From the NCBI GenBank assembly GCA_965205165.1, contig OZ242037.1, forward strand, positions 620,001 to 684,000: a DNA stretch of 64,000 nucleotides. The letters run 5' to 3'. A program made the position numbers and the translations under genes. Positions 37,679 through 47,168 of this stretch are shown here, piece by piece (the first letter of the stretch is position 1; each line of letters opens with the position of its first letter). The notes under the pieces were generated by a model. That model was given only the letters and a program-made list of their open reading frames with translations. It had not been told where the DNA came from and made no database searches. The stretch comes from CBDESM01 sp965205165. Its GTDB lineage: Bacteria; Chloroflexota; Dehalococcoidia; Bin125.

Positions 37679-38845
37679 TCAGGCCGTCGCCGCGGCGCGC
37701 TCGCCGATCAGCCGCGCGAAGCCGAACATCGAGAGATCGTGGCGCGACTGCCGGTCAGTCGACAACTCGGCGACCGCCTCGCCGATCGCGGGGGCGAACT
37801 TGAAGCCGTGCCCGGAGCAGGCGCTGACCACGGCGATGTTGGGGCGCTTGGGGTGCAGGTCGATCAGGAAGTGCGCGTCGGGCGTGTTGGAGTACATGCA
37901 GGTTTCGGCCTTGAGCATCGGGCCGGCCGCGCCGGGCATCACGTCGGCGAGCCAGCCGCGCAGGTGCGCCTCGTCCGATTCGTGGATCTCGCGGTCGTAG
38001 CCGGAGGGGTCGACGGCGTCGCCGGGCAGGTGGTGGCCGATCTTCACGCCTTGGCCGAAGTCGGGGAAGCCGTAGGCGAAGTCCTGCCGCCCGCGCTCCC
38101 ACATCCAGAGCGGCATCGCGCCGGCCAGGTAGGCCTCCGCGCCGGCGGCCGGCTGGAACCAGCCCATCACCTGGCGCGACACGTGCAGCGGCAGCCCCAG
38201 CTTGCGCAGGAAGCCGCCCGTCCACGCGCCCGCGGTCAGCACCAGGCGCTCTGCCTGATACGTGCCCTCCGTCGTCTCGATCCGGATCGGCGACTCCGTG
38301 TCGTTCGCGTCGACCGGGCGCCAAGTCGCCACGGGTTCGTCGAAGTGCAGCTCCGCGCCGCGCTTGCCGGCGAGCTTGAGCTGCGCGGTCAGCGCCTCCT
38401 CGATGTCGATGATCCCGGCGCGGTGCTCGAGCAGGCCGCGGACGTCGTCTGGCGGTGTCAGCATCGGGAAGCGGGCCCGCATCTGCTTGGGCGAGAGCGA
38501 TTCATGGGGGATGCCGTGCTGCTCGGCGCTGGCCCGCGCGCCGGGCACGAGCAGGCCGTCCTCGCGGCCGACCATCAGCGCGCCGGTCTGCCGCAGCAGC
38601 TGCTTGCCGCACGCTTCCGAGAGCTCGTCCCAGAGTTCGTAGGCCCGCCGCACGAACGGCACGTAGGAGGGGTGCTCGTAGTAGGCCTCGCGGATCGCGC
38701 GCGTGTCGCCGTGGGACGAACCCAGCGAATGCGGCGGGCGGTGAGCGTCGAAGCCGATCACCGATTCTCCGCGCAGCGCCAGCTGGCCGGCCGCGGCCGA
38801 CCCCATCGCACCCAAGCCCACCACCGCAACGTCGTAGACCTTCAC
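37679..38845 (-). CDS. FAD-dependent N-methyl amino acid oxidase (SoxA/SolA, sarcosine/N-methyltryptophan oxidase type)
   Basis: 388 residues, the normal monomeric sarcosine oxidase length. The FAD Rossmann motif VVGLGAMGSAAAGQLA is at the N-terminus, and GSSHGDTRAIREAYYEHPSY is the family's flavin-contact segment. The covalent-flavin Cys is expected in ETCMYSNTPDAHFLID near residue 313. CSGHGFKFAPAIGE closes the fold. It oxidatively demethylates an N-methyl amino acid to formaldehyde and hydrogen peroxide. Start is GTG with GGGAGGT upstream. It forms an operon with panE and the pentapeptide module. Confidence 0.9.
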   Translation of the reverse strand: MKVYDVAVVGLGAMGSAAAGQLALRGESVIGFDAHRPPHSLGSSHGDTRAIREAYYEHPSYVPFVRRAYELWDELSEACGKQLLRQTGALMVGREDGLLVPGARASAEQHGIPHESLSPKQMRARFPMLTPPDDVRGLLEHRAGIIDIEEALTAQLKLAGKRGAELHFDEPVATWRPVDANDTESPIRIETTEGTYQAERLVLTAGAWTGGFLRKLGLPLHVSRQVMGWFQPAAGAEAYLAGAMPLWMWERGRQDFAYGFPDFGQGVKIGHHLPGDAVDPSGYDREIHESDEAHLRGWLADVMPGAAGPMLKAETCMYSNTPDAHFLIDLHPKRPNIAVVSACSGHGFKFAPAIGEAVAELSTDRQSRHDLSMFGFARLIGERAAATA

Positions 38846-38920
38846 GAGCGCACCTCCCGCGTCTGCCCCTGAATCATCGCACGCCGCGCCCGCAAACGCT
38901 CCTCCGGCGCGCTCGGCCGA

Positions 38921-39355
38921 TCAGCCGCCGTCCCGCTCCGCCAGCTCGCGCCCGACCTGCTGCATCGAATTCCGCTCCCAATAGAGCACGTGTTCGACGT
39001 GCTCGCGCACCGTCCACTCGTCGTTGGGCGCTTTCGCGTCGAGCAGCGCGTCGTCCGTGTCGAGCAGCTGGCCGGCCAGCTCGACCCGCTGCCGCAGCAG
39101 GTCGCGGGTCAGCCGCCCCAGCTCCGATTCCTGCATCGCCCCCGCCGTGTAGCGCGCCGTCGAGACCGCGCCGGCGTGCATCCGATCATGCTCCGCGTTG
39201 TGGATCAGCAGCCTCCGGATGCCGCCGTCCATCGCGCAGCCGTGCTCGGTCGGGAATGACAGATCGTCCTCGTCCAGCGCGGCCAGCCGCTCGACCGAGG
39301 CGACCGCCTCGCGCAGCAATTCCAGCGCCAACTCCGCCGATTCGTTGCGTGCCAT
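38921..39355 (-). CDS. DinB-family protein
   Basis: 144 residues of the four-helix DinB/YfiT type. It carries IHNAEHDRMHAGAV near residues 60-73 and WTVREHVEHVLYWER near 115-129, which provide the His residues that usually bind one metal. DinB-like proteins are often thiol-dependent transferases; no substrate can be given. The ATG at 39355 has GGGGAG upstream; an alternative ATG at 39382 would add nine residues. Confidence 0.8.
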   Translation of the reverse strand: MARNESAELALELLREAVASVERLAALDEDDLSFPTEHGCAMDGGIRRLLIHNAEHDRMHAGAVSTARYTAGAMQESELGRLTRDLLRQRVELAGQLLDTDDALLDAKAPNDEWTVREHVEHVLYWERNSMQQVGRELAERDGG

Positions 39356-39419
39356 GACGCGCTCCCCTCGTTTCGGATGCACGGACTCAGGCTACCGATT
39401 CCCCGCCATCCCTAGTGCC

Positions 39420-42400
39420 CTAGTGCGGCCCTTGGTAGAGCTGGAACCTGGACTCGTCCTCCCCCGCCGCGTCCTTGGGCGGGGTGACCACCTCCGCCGT
39501 GTACGGGCCGCGCCCCGCGGCGCCGGCGAACACCACCCGCTCGCGATCTCCCTCCGTCGCGTCGTGCAGCGTCCACCAGCTGCGCCCCTGTCCGCGCAGG
39601 CGCACCGCGTACATCCAAGCGTCCGGCTGCGCGTCCCATTCGACGACGACCGCGTCGCCCTCTTCCGACGCGGCGATGCCGGTGACCTCGCCGAGCGTGG
39701 TCACCACGCCCGTTTCGGACCACTCGTTTCCGCCGTCGAAGTAGCGCCCGAAGGCGTACTCGTAGCGCGTGCCCGGTTCCAAATCGTCCACGAACCACCA
39801 ACCCATCGGCCAGCTGCCGTAGTGCATGTCGCGTTCGACCCAGGGTTCGCGGGCAGACTCCCGCGTGCGCACCACCCATCGCTGCCCGACCTGGGGATCC
39901 CCGGCGCCCCCTAACCACCACTTCACATGCTCCGCGTGGACGCTCTGATCCACCAGCCCCGGTGCGGGCATCTCGCCGTATCGCTGCCCCAGATATTGCT
40001 CTTGCTCCCACTGCTGCCGGCTGCTCCCACTTTCGCTCCACCAGCTGGTTGTGCCGAATCGCGCGGAGCGAATGCCCGCCGCCGCGGGCGGGTACGTGTA
40101 GTCCTTGAGCCTGTACCCCACTGCCGTCTCCCAATCGCCGCTGTCGGCTTGCCGCGCCGCATCGGCGCAATTGAACTGCTGCCGCCCCTCGCGGTCGTTC
40201 CCATCGATCATGACCGTCTCCGGGTCTTCGGCCGACGAGTTGATCGGGCGCAGCCGCAGGCGGAACGGCGCAACGCCGCGCTCGATCATCCAAGCGACGT
40301 CGAACGTTCCGCTCCCGTCCTGCCCGCACCCGCGGGTGTCGAAACCGAGCGTGAACAAGGGCGGGCGCGGCGGATCCACCTGCCGCTCCTCCGACGGATC
40401 GCCCGCGCCGTACTCGCCGCTCACCGCCGTCAACCGCACGTGCCCGCCCTCGCTGTCGATGAACGAACTGCTCGGAATCGCCGCCCAGCCGCCGGTTTCG
40501 ACCTCGATTCCTTGCCACTCCTGGCCGTCGTGCCGCCATTCCACGATGTACCGATCAATCGGAACGCCGTCCTCGGGCTCGTTCCATGTCACGATCAAGT
40601 GCTCGCTTTGGTATCGAGTCGAAGTGATGCCGGGCGCAAGCGGCTTGGTCGCCGCGCGCACCAGCTCCGACCACTCCATCGCCCGGCCTTCGTCGTCGAT
40701 CCCCCGCGCCCGGAACTCGTACCAGCCTTGCGGGAGGCCGAAGATGTCCAGCGAGCGGTCGTGGAACATCCGGCGGACGCGGCGGCCGTCAATGTGCCAC
40801 TCGAGCTCGATCACGTCGCCGACGCGGGACTGCTTCTGAACCTCGAACGCGGAGCGGGGCCCCGAACGGCCATGCCGGTACACGTGCCGAACGCTGAACT
40901 CCGGCGGCGGATCCGACGACACGGCCTGCTCCCGCTCCGTCGTCGAGATCGAAACGCGGAACTCCCTGCCAGGCGGCGCGCCGTAACCACTCGACCACGC
41001 GACCAAGTCGTAGACGGTGCGCGACGCGAGTCCGACGATCAGCTCCGCATCTTTGTCCCGCCTGAAATAGTCATGCGCGACTGCCTCGTCCTTGCCCTGC
41101 TCGCGGACCACGTAGCGGTAACTCTCGTGCAGCGCGCAACTGTCGGGATGCCAGCGCAGCACGATCCGATCCGGCCCCGCCGAAGCCTCCAGCACCGGCG
41201 GGAGTTCGGCCGCGTCGGGATCGGGCTCCGTCGTAATCAACAGGCCGACCGGCGTATCCCACTCCCCGTTCGACGCGGCGTCGCTGCGGACTGCGGCGAA
41301 GTACTGCGTGCCGGGGCACAGATTGTTCCACGCAATTTCGTACGGCGGTTGCGGCCCGACCGCGTATCCGCGCGGCTCGTAGCCGTAGCCGAATCGGACC
41401 GTCGGCGATTGCTCTTCGCCCGGCGGGAAGGGGTCCAATGTTGCGATGTAGTTCAAGCCTTCGACCTGCGGGCCCCAGCTCAGGGAGATCGAATCGTGGG
41501 TCGATTCCGCGACGAGGCCGACGGGGTCCGACGCCGTGGTCAACGTCGCGATCTCGGTCCAGACCAGCGCCTGCGGGTGCTCGATCTCCCGCGAATGCCG
41601 CACTCGCGCGACCTGCGTTTCGAAGACCATGGCATCGGCCAGCTCGATGTCAGCGCTCACCCAGCCGTTGGCCCAGCCGAGATCGTCCCACGGCCCGTTG
41701 GAGATGCCGTCGACGTTGTAGCTCCACTCCGTCTCGCCCGCCACGCGCCAGCGCATCGCAACGCGCCGCAGCGCAACGCGCCAGGAGGGGTAGTCGACCC
41801 GCGAGACCCGGATCCAGAACGGCACGTAGAAGCCGCGGTGCGATACCTCCGGCGGGTCCACCTGGGGCGGCGCGAGCGGCGGGCCGGCCAGCAGGGTGAA
41901 CTGCGCCTCCGCCTTCGCGCCGTCGGCGTCGACGACCGTTCCGCGCACTATCCGCGGCGCGTAGCCGAGCATCGCGCCGCCCCCGCCTCGCGGCGCGATT
42001 CCGCAGGCGATCCGCGCTGCGCCGCTCGCGCCCTCGCCCGTCGCCTCCCCGATCTCCACTTGGTACGGGGCGCGCCCGCCGCTTACGACCCAATCGACGT
42101 CGGTTTCCGTTCCGGCGGTGCATGATCCGCGCCCCGCGCTCAGTTCCAGCCGCATCAGCGGGGGACTCCCGGCAAGCGGCGGCGCGGTCATGATCGGGAG
42201 GCTGACCGCTTCACCCTCGGATGGGATGATCTTGAACGTATAGCGCTGATCGGGCCGCAGCTGGTCGAAGGTCGTTCGGTAGTAGCCGCCCAGCCACTCG
42301 CGCTCCTGCTCGCGCTGGTAGGTGCGGGTCTGGATATCGTCCGGGCCGTGCAGCTCGAACACCGTCTGCTCGTACTCCTGCACGTTGGCCCAGACGAGCG

Positions 42401-43145
42401 CGATGCTGCGGTGGTCGGCGTTGAGGGTGGCGACGCCCGCTTGGCGGGTGGCGGCATAGCGGGCGAGCGGGCTCCAGTTGAGCGCGTCGGGGCTGTGCGA
42501 TTCGACTCGATGGCGCAGGGCCGCGAGCTGCATCTCCTCGACGCCGTCCGGGTCGCGATCCCAGGGAATGCGCCCGAAACGCTCCGGCGCGTTTTGGTAG
42601 ATCCAATCGCCGGCTCCGACGGCGCGGTATCGGAGCAGGTAGGTGCCGCAGGGCAGCGAGTTCCTGCCGCAGCTCTCGAACGTGGTGAGCGAGCCGGCCC
42701 CGGCGACCGGTTCCCAATACACGTTGAACCGCGGGTTCCACCAATTCAGCTCCAGTCCGGTCGGCGCGGGCAGCGGCGGGGCGATCAGGACGCGGGCGGT
42801 CGCGGTCGCGCGCGCGCCGGCGGCGTCGGCGACCTCTGCGCTGATGGTCATCTCGCCGTGCCGCGCCGGCTCGCCGCCGGCGTGGAGGCGGTAGCGCGGG
42901 AGTGCGGCGCAGTCGACGCGGGTCGTACCGACATGAACGCTCATCGGCTCGCCCTGCACGGTGACGACATAGGGCAGCTCGCCGCCGCCGGCCTCCCAAT
43001 CGACCCGGACGAGCGTGCCGGCCGTGCACCAGAGGCGCTGCGACTTCAGCTCGATTTGCAGCCCGCCGTCCGCGCCGGCGAACCCGCCGGCCGCAATCGC
43101 CGCCGCCAATCCCGCCAGCACCGCGCCGAGAATCCACCATCGCAT
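39420..43145 (-). CDS. Giant secreted fibronectin type III-like protein A
   Basis: 1241 residues. Signal peptide MRWWILGAVLAGLAAAIAAG and following AGG. It consists of repeated beta-sandwich modules with Fn3 wording, e.g. SISLSWGPQVEGLNYIATLD, ESYRYVVREQG, HLIVTWNEPEDGVPIDRYIV and GTRYEYAFGRYFDGGNEWSE. Between them are SCTAGTETDVDWVVSGGRAPY modules with paired Cys. No sortase or anchoring motif is seen. The paralogue encoded just upstream has an almost identical signal peptide and C-terminal 900 residues. An open frame extends upstream to 43943 but is an out-of-frame shadow of that paralogue. A role in surface binding or adhesion is a guess. Confidence 0.82.
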   Translation of the reverse strand: MRWWILGAVLAGLAAAIAAGGFAGADGGLQIELKSQRLWCTAGTLVRVDWEAGGGELPYVVTVQGEPMSVHVGTTRVDCAALPRYRLHAGGEPARHGEMTISAEVADAAGARATATARVLIAPPLPAPTGLELNWWNPRFNVYWEPVAGAGSLTTFESCGRNSLPCGTYLLRYRAVGAGDWIYQNAPERFGRIPWDRDPDGVEEMQLAALRHRVESHSPDALNWSPLARYAATRQAGVATLNADHRSIALVWANVQEYEQTVFELHGPDDIQTRTYQREQEREWLGGYYRTTFDQLRPDQRYTFKIIPSEGEAVSLPIMTAPPLAGSPPLMRLELSAGRGSCTAGTETDVDWVVSGGRAPYQVEIGEATGEGASGAARIACGIAPRGGGGAMLGYAPRIVRGTVVDADGAKAEAQFTLLAGPPLAPPQVDPPEVSHRGFYVPFWIRVSRVDYPSWRVALRRVAMRWRVAGETEWSYNVDGISNGPWDDLGWANGWVSADIELADAMVFETQVARVRHSREIEHPQALVWTEIATLTTASDPVGLVAESTHDSISLSWGPQVEGLNYIATLDPFPPGEEQSPTVRFGYGYEPRGYAVGPQPPYEIAWNNLCPGTQYFAAVRSDAASNGEWDTPVGLLITTEPDPDAAELPPVLEASAGPDRIVLRWHPDSCALHESYRYVVREQGKDEAVAHDYFRRDKDAELIVGLASRTVYDLVAWSSGYGAPPGREFRVSISTTEREQAVSSDPPPEFSVRHVYRHGRSGPRSAFEVQKQSRVGDVIELEWHIDGRRVRRMFHDRSLDIFGLPQGWYEFRARGIDDEGRAMEWSELVRAATKPLAPGITSTRYQSEHLIVTWNEPEDGVPIDRYIVEWRHDGQEWQGIEVETGGWAAIPSSSFIDSEGGHVRLTAVSGEYGAGDPSEERQVDPPRPPLFTLGFDTRGCGQDGSGTFDVAWMIERGVAPFRLRLRPINSSAEDPETVMIDGNDREGRQQFNCADAARQADSGDWETAVGYRLKDYTYPPAAAGIRSARFGTTSWWSESGSSRQQWEQEQYLGQRYGEMPAPGLVDQSVHAEHVKWWLGGAGDPQVGQRWVVRTRESAREPWVERDMHYGSWPMGWWFVDDLEPGTRYEYAFGRYFDGGNEWSETGVVTTLGEVTGIAASEEGDAVVVEWDAQPDAWMYAVRLRGQGRSWWTLHDATEGDRERVVFAGAAGRGPYTAEVVTPPKDAAGEDESRFQLYQGPH

Positions 43146-43246
43146 GAGAGCCAAACGAAAGGGGCCGCTGGTCGGTTCCCGCCCGCTCATTCCGATTATG
43201 GGCCGTGCGGCAACCCAGGCGCGGGCTCCCCGACTCGCCCGCTTGA

Positions 43247-46081
43247 TCAGGTCAACGGCCAGAGCTGGAAGGTGGATATGTCTTCGCCCGATGCGTATCG
43301 GGGCGGCGTCATGACTTCCGCCGTGTAGGGGCCGTGTCCGACAGCGCGGAACTCGATCCGCTCGCGGGCGGCGCCGGTCGCGTCGCGGATCGCCCACCAG
43401 CTGCGGCCCTGCCCGCGCAGGCGCACCAAGTACTTCCAGGCGTCGGGCTGGGAGTCCCACTCGACGATGATCGCGCCGTCCGCTTCCGAGACGGCGATGC
43501 CGGCGACGTCTTCGAGCGTGGTGACGACGCCCGTCTGCGACCACTCGCTGCCGCCCGCGAAGTAGCGGCCGAAGGCGTATTCGTAGCGGGTGCCGGGCTC
43601 CAAGTCGTCCACGTACCACCAGTTCGCGCGCGAGCGGCCGTAGATCAGCTCCCGCTCGACCCACTCCGCGTCCGCCGCCGTCCGCATCCGTACTACCCAG
43701 CGCTGCCCGTCCGAGTCGTGGGCGGCGCCGAACTCCCACTTGACATGGGTCGCGTGCACGCTGCGGGTCGCGGTGTCCGGCGCCGGCATCTCGCCGCGGG
43801 GCAGCCCCGACTGCTGCTCCGGCGGCCGGCGGCTGCGGTCGTCCGGCCAGCTGGTTGCGCCGAACCATTCGGATCGGATGCCCGACGCCACCCCTAAGCG
43901 CGCTTGGTAATTTGTGAGCCTGAACTCCACCGCAACCTCCCAATCGCCGTCAACGCGCCGCGCCGCATCGGCGCACTGGAACTGCCGCCGCCCCTTGCGG
44001 TCGTTCCCCCAGATCACGACCGTCTCCGGGGCTTCGAGCGGCGAGTTGATCGGGCGCAGCCGCAGCTGGAACGGCGGCACTCCGTGCGTGATCAGCCAAG
44101 CGACATCGAACGTTCCGCTCCCGTCCGGCCCGCATCCGCGAGCGTCGAAACCGAGCCTGATTTGAGGATGGCGCAACGACGAACGCACCGGCCGGTCCGC
44201 CGACGGGTAGCCCGCGCCGTACTCGTCGCTCACGGCCGTCAACCGCACGAACACGACGCCGCTGCGGTTGAACGGGGGGCGCGTAATCGCCGCCCAGCCG
44301 CCGGTTTCAACCTCGAACTCCCGCCACTCCCCCAAGTCGGTCCGCCGCCATTCCACGATGTACCGATCGATCGGAATGCCGTCCTCCGGCTCGTCCCACG
44401 CCACGATCATGTGCTCGCCTTGGTACCGGGTCGAAGTGATCTCGGGCGCGATCGGCGCGGTCGCCGCCCGCACCGGCTCCGACCACCGCGTCGGCCCTTC
44501 GGACCCGCGCAGGCCGCGCATGCGGAACTCGTACCAGCCGTGCGGCAGCCCGCGCACGTAGGCCGGGGCATGCGGCTGCAAGAGCCGCCGCACGCGCCGA
44601 CCATCCACATGCCACTCCAGCTCCGCGGCGCTCTCCGGCCCCCGCGAGTAGATCCTGAACCCGGTGGACGATTGCCCGCCTTCGCGCCACTTGCCGTGGA
44701 CGACCGTGAACTCCGGCGGTTCGGCATCGGAGAGCGCCTCGTATTCGCGCTCCGGCGTCTCGACGACGAGGTGAATGTCGGAGGGGTGCAGTCCATACAA
44801 GGGCGACAGCACGATCTCGTAGGTTGCGCCGGGCCGCAAGCTGTCGATTTCGTGCGTCTCATCGGACCGCTTGAAAGAGCGCCATGATCCCGATCCGTCG
44901 CGGAGCTCGAAACCGCCGCCGTACTCGCGAACGGAAACGTGGTAATCCGGATGCAGCACGCAAACATCTTCGGCCCATCGCAACGTGATCCGGTCGGTTG
45001 CGGCCTCGACTTCCACCAACGGGCCGTCGGCGCGTGGTTCGGGCGCCGGCTCCGTGGCGACCGCCAAGCCGACCAGCCCGCCGAACCCCGCGTCGGTGGG
45101 CGCGGCCTTGCTGCGCACGGATATGAAGTACCGCGTGTCCGGACACAAGCCCGTCCAAGTAAATCCGTAGGGCGGGCCCGACTCGACGGGATGGCCCCGG
45201 GAACCGTCGGTGTCGAAGATCACGGTTTGCCGGGGCGGAACGGGCGGAGACGGTCGCGCGGTCGCGATGAACTGCAGGCCTTCGACCTGCGGCCCCCAAC
45301 TCAGCGAGATCGAATCGTGCGTCGATTCCGCGACGAGGCCGGTCGGGTCCGACGCCGTGGTCGTCCGCACGCTCTCGCTCCAGTCGAGCGCCTGCGGACG
45401 TTCGAGCTCCGCTGAACTGCGCCCCAGCGCCACCTGCGCCTCAAACCGCGTCGCATCCGCCAGCCCCCAGCCGGTGCTGGTCGAACCTCGCGACGAAGCC
45501 GGCTCGCCGCCCGCGTTGTAGCTCCACGCGGTCTCTCCCACCTCTCGCCAGCGCAGCGCCGCGAACCAAGCCGGATCTCCGGTTTCGTAGGCCGGCACCG
45601 AGAACGAGACCCAAAATATGCCCCGAGACGCTCTCGGCGGCTCAACCCGCGGTGCCGGCGCCGCCAGCGGCGGACCGGTCAGCAGGATCGTTTCGGCACC
45701 CGCAGTCGCGCCGGCCGCGTCGGTCGCGGTGCCGCGGATCGTGCGCGGGAGGTAGCCGAACTGCGGGCCGCGCCATCCCCGCGGCAGCGCGCCGCATTCG
45801 AGCCGCGCCGTCCCCTCCGCGCCCGCCGCACGCACGCCCGCGATCTCCACTTCATACGGTGGACTGCCGCCCGCGGCTCGCCAATGGATATCCGTTTCGG
45901 TTCCCGCCGTGCAGGAGCCGTTGGCGCTCAGTTGCAGACTCAAAGCGGCGGGCGCATCCGCGGGCGGCGGCGCGGTCATGATGCCGAGCTCGAGCGGCTC
46001 GCCTTCCGCGCCGGCGAACCCGCCCGCGGCGATCGCCGCCGCCAAGCCAGCCAGCACCGCGCCGAGAATCCACCATCGCAT
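43247..46081 (-). CDS. Giant secreted fibronectin type III-like protein B (tandem paralogue)
   Basis: 944 residues with the same 25-residue signal peptide as protein A. The module order matches protein A from residue about 300 on (SCTAGTETDIHWRAAGGSPPY; STHDSISLSWGPQVEGLQFI; VAWDEPEDGIPIDRYIVEWR; TRYEYAFGRYFAGGSEWSQT). Right after the signal peptide the sequence jumps (EGEPLELGIMTAPP) to the point where A reads EGEAVSLPIMTAPP. It thus lacks, or never gained, A's first 270-300 residues. It lies 101 nt upstream of protein A on the same strand. Likely exported; ligand unknown. Confidence 0.82.
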   Translation of the reverse strand: MRWWILGAVLAGLAAAIAAGGFAGAEGEPLELGIMTAPPPADAPAALSLQLSANGSCTAGTETDIHWRAAGGSPPYEVEIAGVRAAGAEGTARLECGALPRGWRGPQFGYLPRTIRGTATDAAGATAGAETILLTGPPLAAPAPRVEPPRASRGIFWVSFSVPAYETGDPAWFAALRWREVGETAWSYNAGGEPASSRGSTSTGWGLADATRFEAQVALGRSSAELERPQALDWSESVRTTTASDPTGLVAESTHDSISLSWGPQVEGLQFIATARPSPPVPPRQTVIFDTDGSRGHPVESGPPYGFTWTGLCPDTRYFISVRSKAAPTDAGFGGLVGLAVATEPAPEPRADGPLVEVEAATDRITLRWAEDVCVLHPDYHVSVREYGGGFELRDGSGSWRSFKRSDETHEIDSLRPGATYEIVLSPLYGLHPSDIHLVVETPEREYEALSDAEPPEFTVVHGKWREGGQSSTGFRIYSRGPESAAELEWHVDGRRVRRLLQPHAPAYVRGLPHGWYEFRMRGLRGSEGPTRWSEPVRAATAPIAPEITSTRYQGEHMIVAWDEPEDGIPIDRYIVEWRRTDLGEWREFEVETGGWAAITRPPFNRSGVVFVRLTAVSDEYGAGYPSADRPVRSSLRHPQIRLGFDARGCGPDGSGTFDVAWLITHGVPPFQLRLRPINSPLEAPETVVIWGNDRKGRRQFQCADAARRVDGDWEVAVEFRLTNYQARLGVASGIRSEWFGATSWPDDRSRRPPEQQSGLPRGEMPAPDTATRSVHATHVKWEFGAAHDSDGQRWVVRMRTAADAEWVERELIYGRSRANWWYVDDLEPGTRYEYAFGRYFAGGSEWSQTGVVTTLEDVAGIAVSEADGAIIVEWDSQPDAWKYLVRLRGQGRSWWAIRDATGAARERIEFRAVGHGPYTAEVMTPPRYASGEDISTFQLWPLT

Positions 46082-46133
46082 GGGGGGCCAGACGCCGCCG
46101 GCCGCCGGCCGGTTCCCGCCCGCGCATCCCTGC

Positions 46134-47123
46134 CTAGAGATCGAGCAGCGGCAGCACCTCTTCGACTACGCGCTCGTACTGCGCGGCTTGGTCGTCCGCT
46201 GCGAAGCGCAGCATCACCGTCGTGGCGCCCGCCGCCTCGAACTCGCGCACCTTCGCGGCGCATTCCTCCGCGCCGCCCAGCGCGACCCAGGTCTCCACCG
46301 CGCCGCGGGCGTAGTCGGTCATGTAGTACTCGTCCAGGTACCGCTTGGCCTCCGCGAACGCGGCCTCGCGATCGTCGTTGAGATTCACGTTGTGGTAGAC
46401 GGCGACCTCGAAATCATCGCCCAGCTCGCGGCCGTCTTCGGCGGCGTAGCGGCGGATATCGGCCAGGTACTCGGCCACGATCTCCGGGCGCTGGAACGTG
46501 GTCATCCAGCCGTCGCCGAGCCGCGCCACGCGGCGCAGCCCGCGCTCGCGGTTGCGCGGCTGATCGGGGCGCGGGTTCGACGTGACCAAGATCGGCACCG
46601 GCTGCTGCACGGGCTGCGGCTCGATCAGGACGTCCTTGAAACTGACGTACTCGCCCTCGTAAGAGGCCGGTTCGCCGCGGCTGAGCAGGCGCATCACCTC
46701 GACCGCCTCTTCCATCCGCCGCATCCGCGTGCCCGGCGCGACGCAGAAGGCGTCGTACTCGCGGGCGACGGGATCGTCGTCGTGCGCCGGCGGCGCGCCC
46801 ATGCAGGCGCTGAACACCATCCGCCCGCCCGACAACGAATCCAGCGACGCCCACTGGTGCGCCAGCAGCAGCGCCGGCCGCAACGGCGTCGAGGCGAAGC
46901 AGGCCGCCCCGATCCGCACCCGCGAGGTGACGCCGGCCACCGCCGCCATCAGCGAAAGCGCATCCAACCGCGGCTTCGCCAGCAGCGAATCCCCCACCCA
47001 CACCCCGTCCCACCGCGCATCCGCATCCGCCCGCCGCGCCAAGTCGAGCATCGACTCGACCGTCGTCCCTCCCGTCACGACCCCCCGGTTGGAAAGCGTC
47101 AACCCCAGCTTCACGGCCATCAT
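46134..47123 (-). CDS. Luciferase-like monooxygenase (LLM class, flavin/F420-dependent)
   Basis: 329 residues of the bacterial luciferase (TIM-barrel) superfamily. It shows WDGVWVGDSLLAKPRLDAL near residue 38, TSRVRIGAACFASTPLRPALL near 66-86, and ASLDSLSGGRMVFSACMG near 90-108. PVPILVTSNPRP corresponds to the usual P-(I/V)-W-(I/V)-G segment, and RVARLGDGWM follows. It is a flavin- or F420-dependent oxidoreductase of unknown substrate. The ATG at 47123 has GGGAGGT 3-8 nt upstream; a second ATG follows directly. Confidence 0.88.
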   Translation of the reverse strand: MMAVKLGLTLSNRGVVTGGTTVESMLDLARRADADARWDGVWVGDSLLAKPRLDALSLMAAVAGVTSRVRIGAACFASTPLRPALLLAHQWASLDSLSGGRMVFSACMGAPPAHDDDPVAREYDAFCVAPGTRMRRMEEAVEVMRLLSRGEPASYEGEYVSFKDVLIEPQPVQQPVPILVTSNPRPDQPRNRERGLRRVARLGDGWMTTFQRPEIVAEYLADIRRYAAEDGRELGDDFEVAVYHNVNLNDDREAAFAEAKRYLDEYYMTDYARGAVETWVALGGAEECAAKVREFEAAGATTVMLRFAADDQAAQYERVVEEVLPLLDL

Positions 47124-47168
47124 GCACCTCCCGCCCGCAGGCTAAGCGGAAGCGGCGGCGTCTGCTCG

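Noticed and set aside
39927..42125. A 732-residue plus-strand frame opposite the Fn3-like protein A
   Set aside because: Arg/Val/Pro-rich shadow without domains. The minus-strand gene has a signal peptide and Fn3 motifs.
43146..43943. Extension of Fn3-like protein A upstream to 43943
   Set aside because: That part is an out-of-frame reading of paralogue B. The true start with signal peptide is at 43145, matching B's own start.
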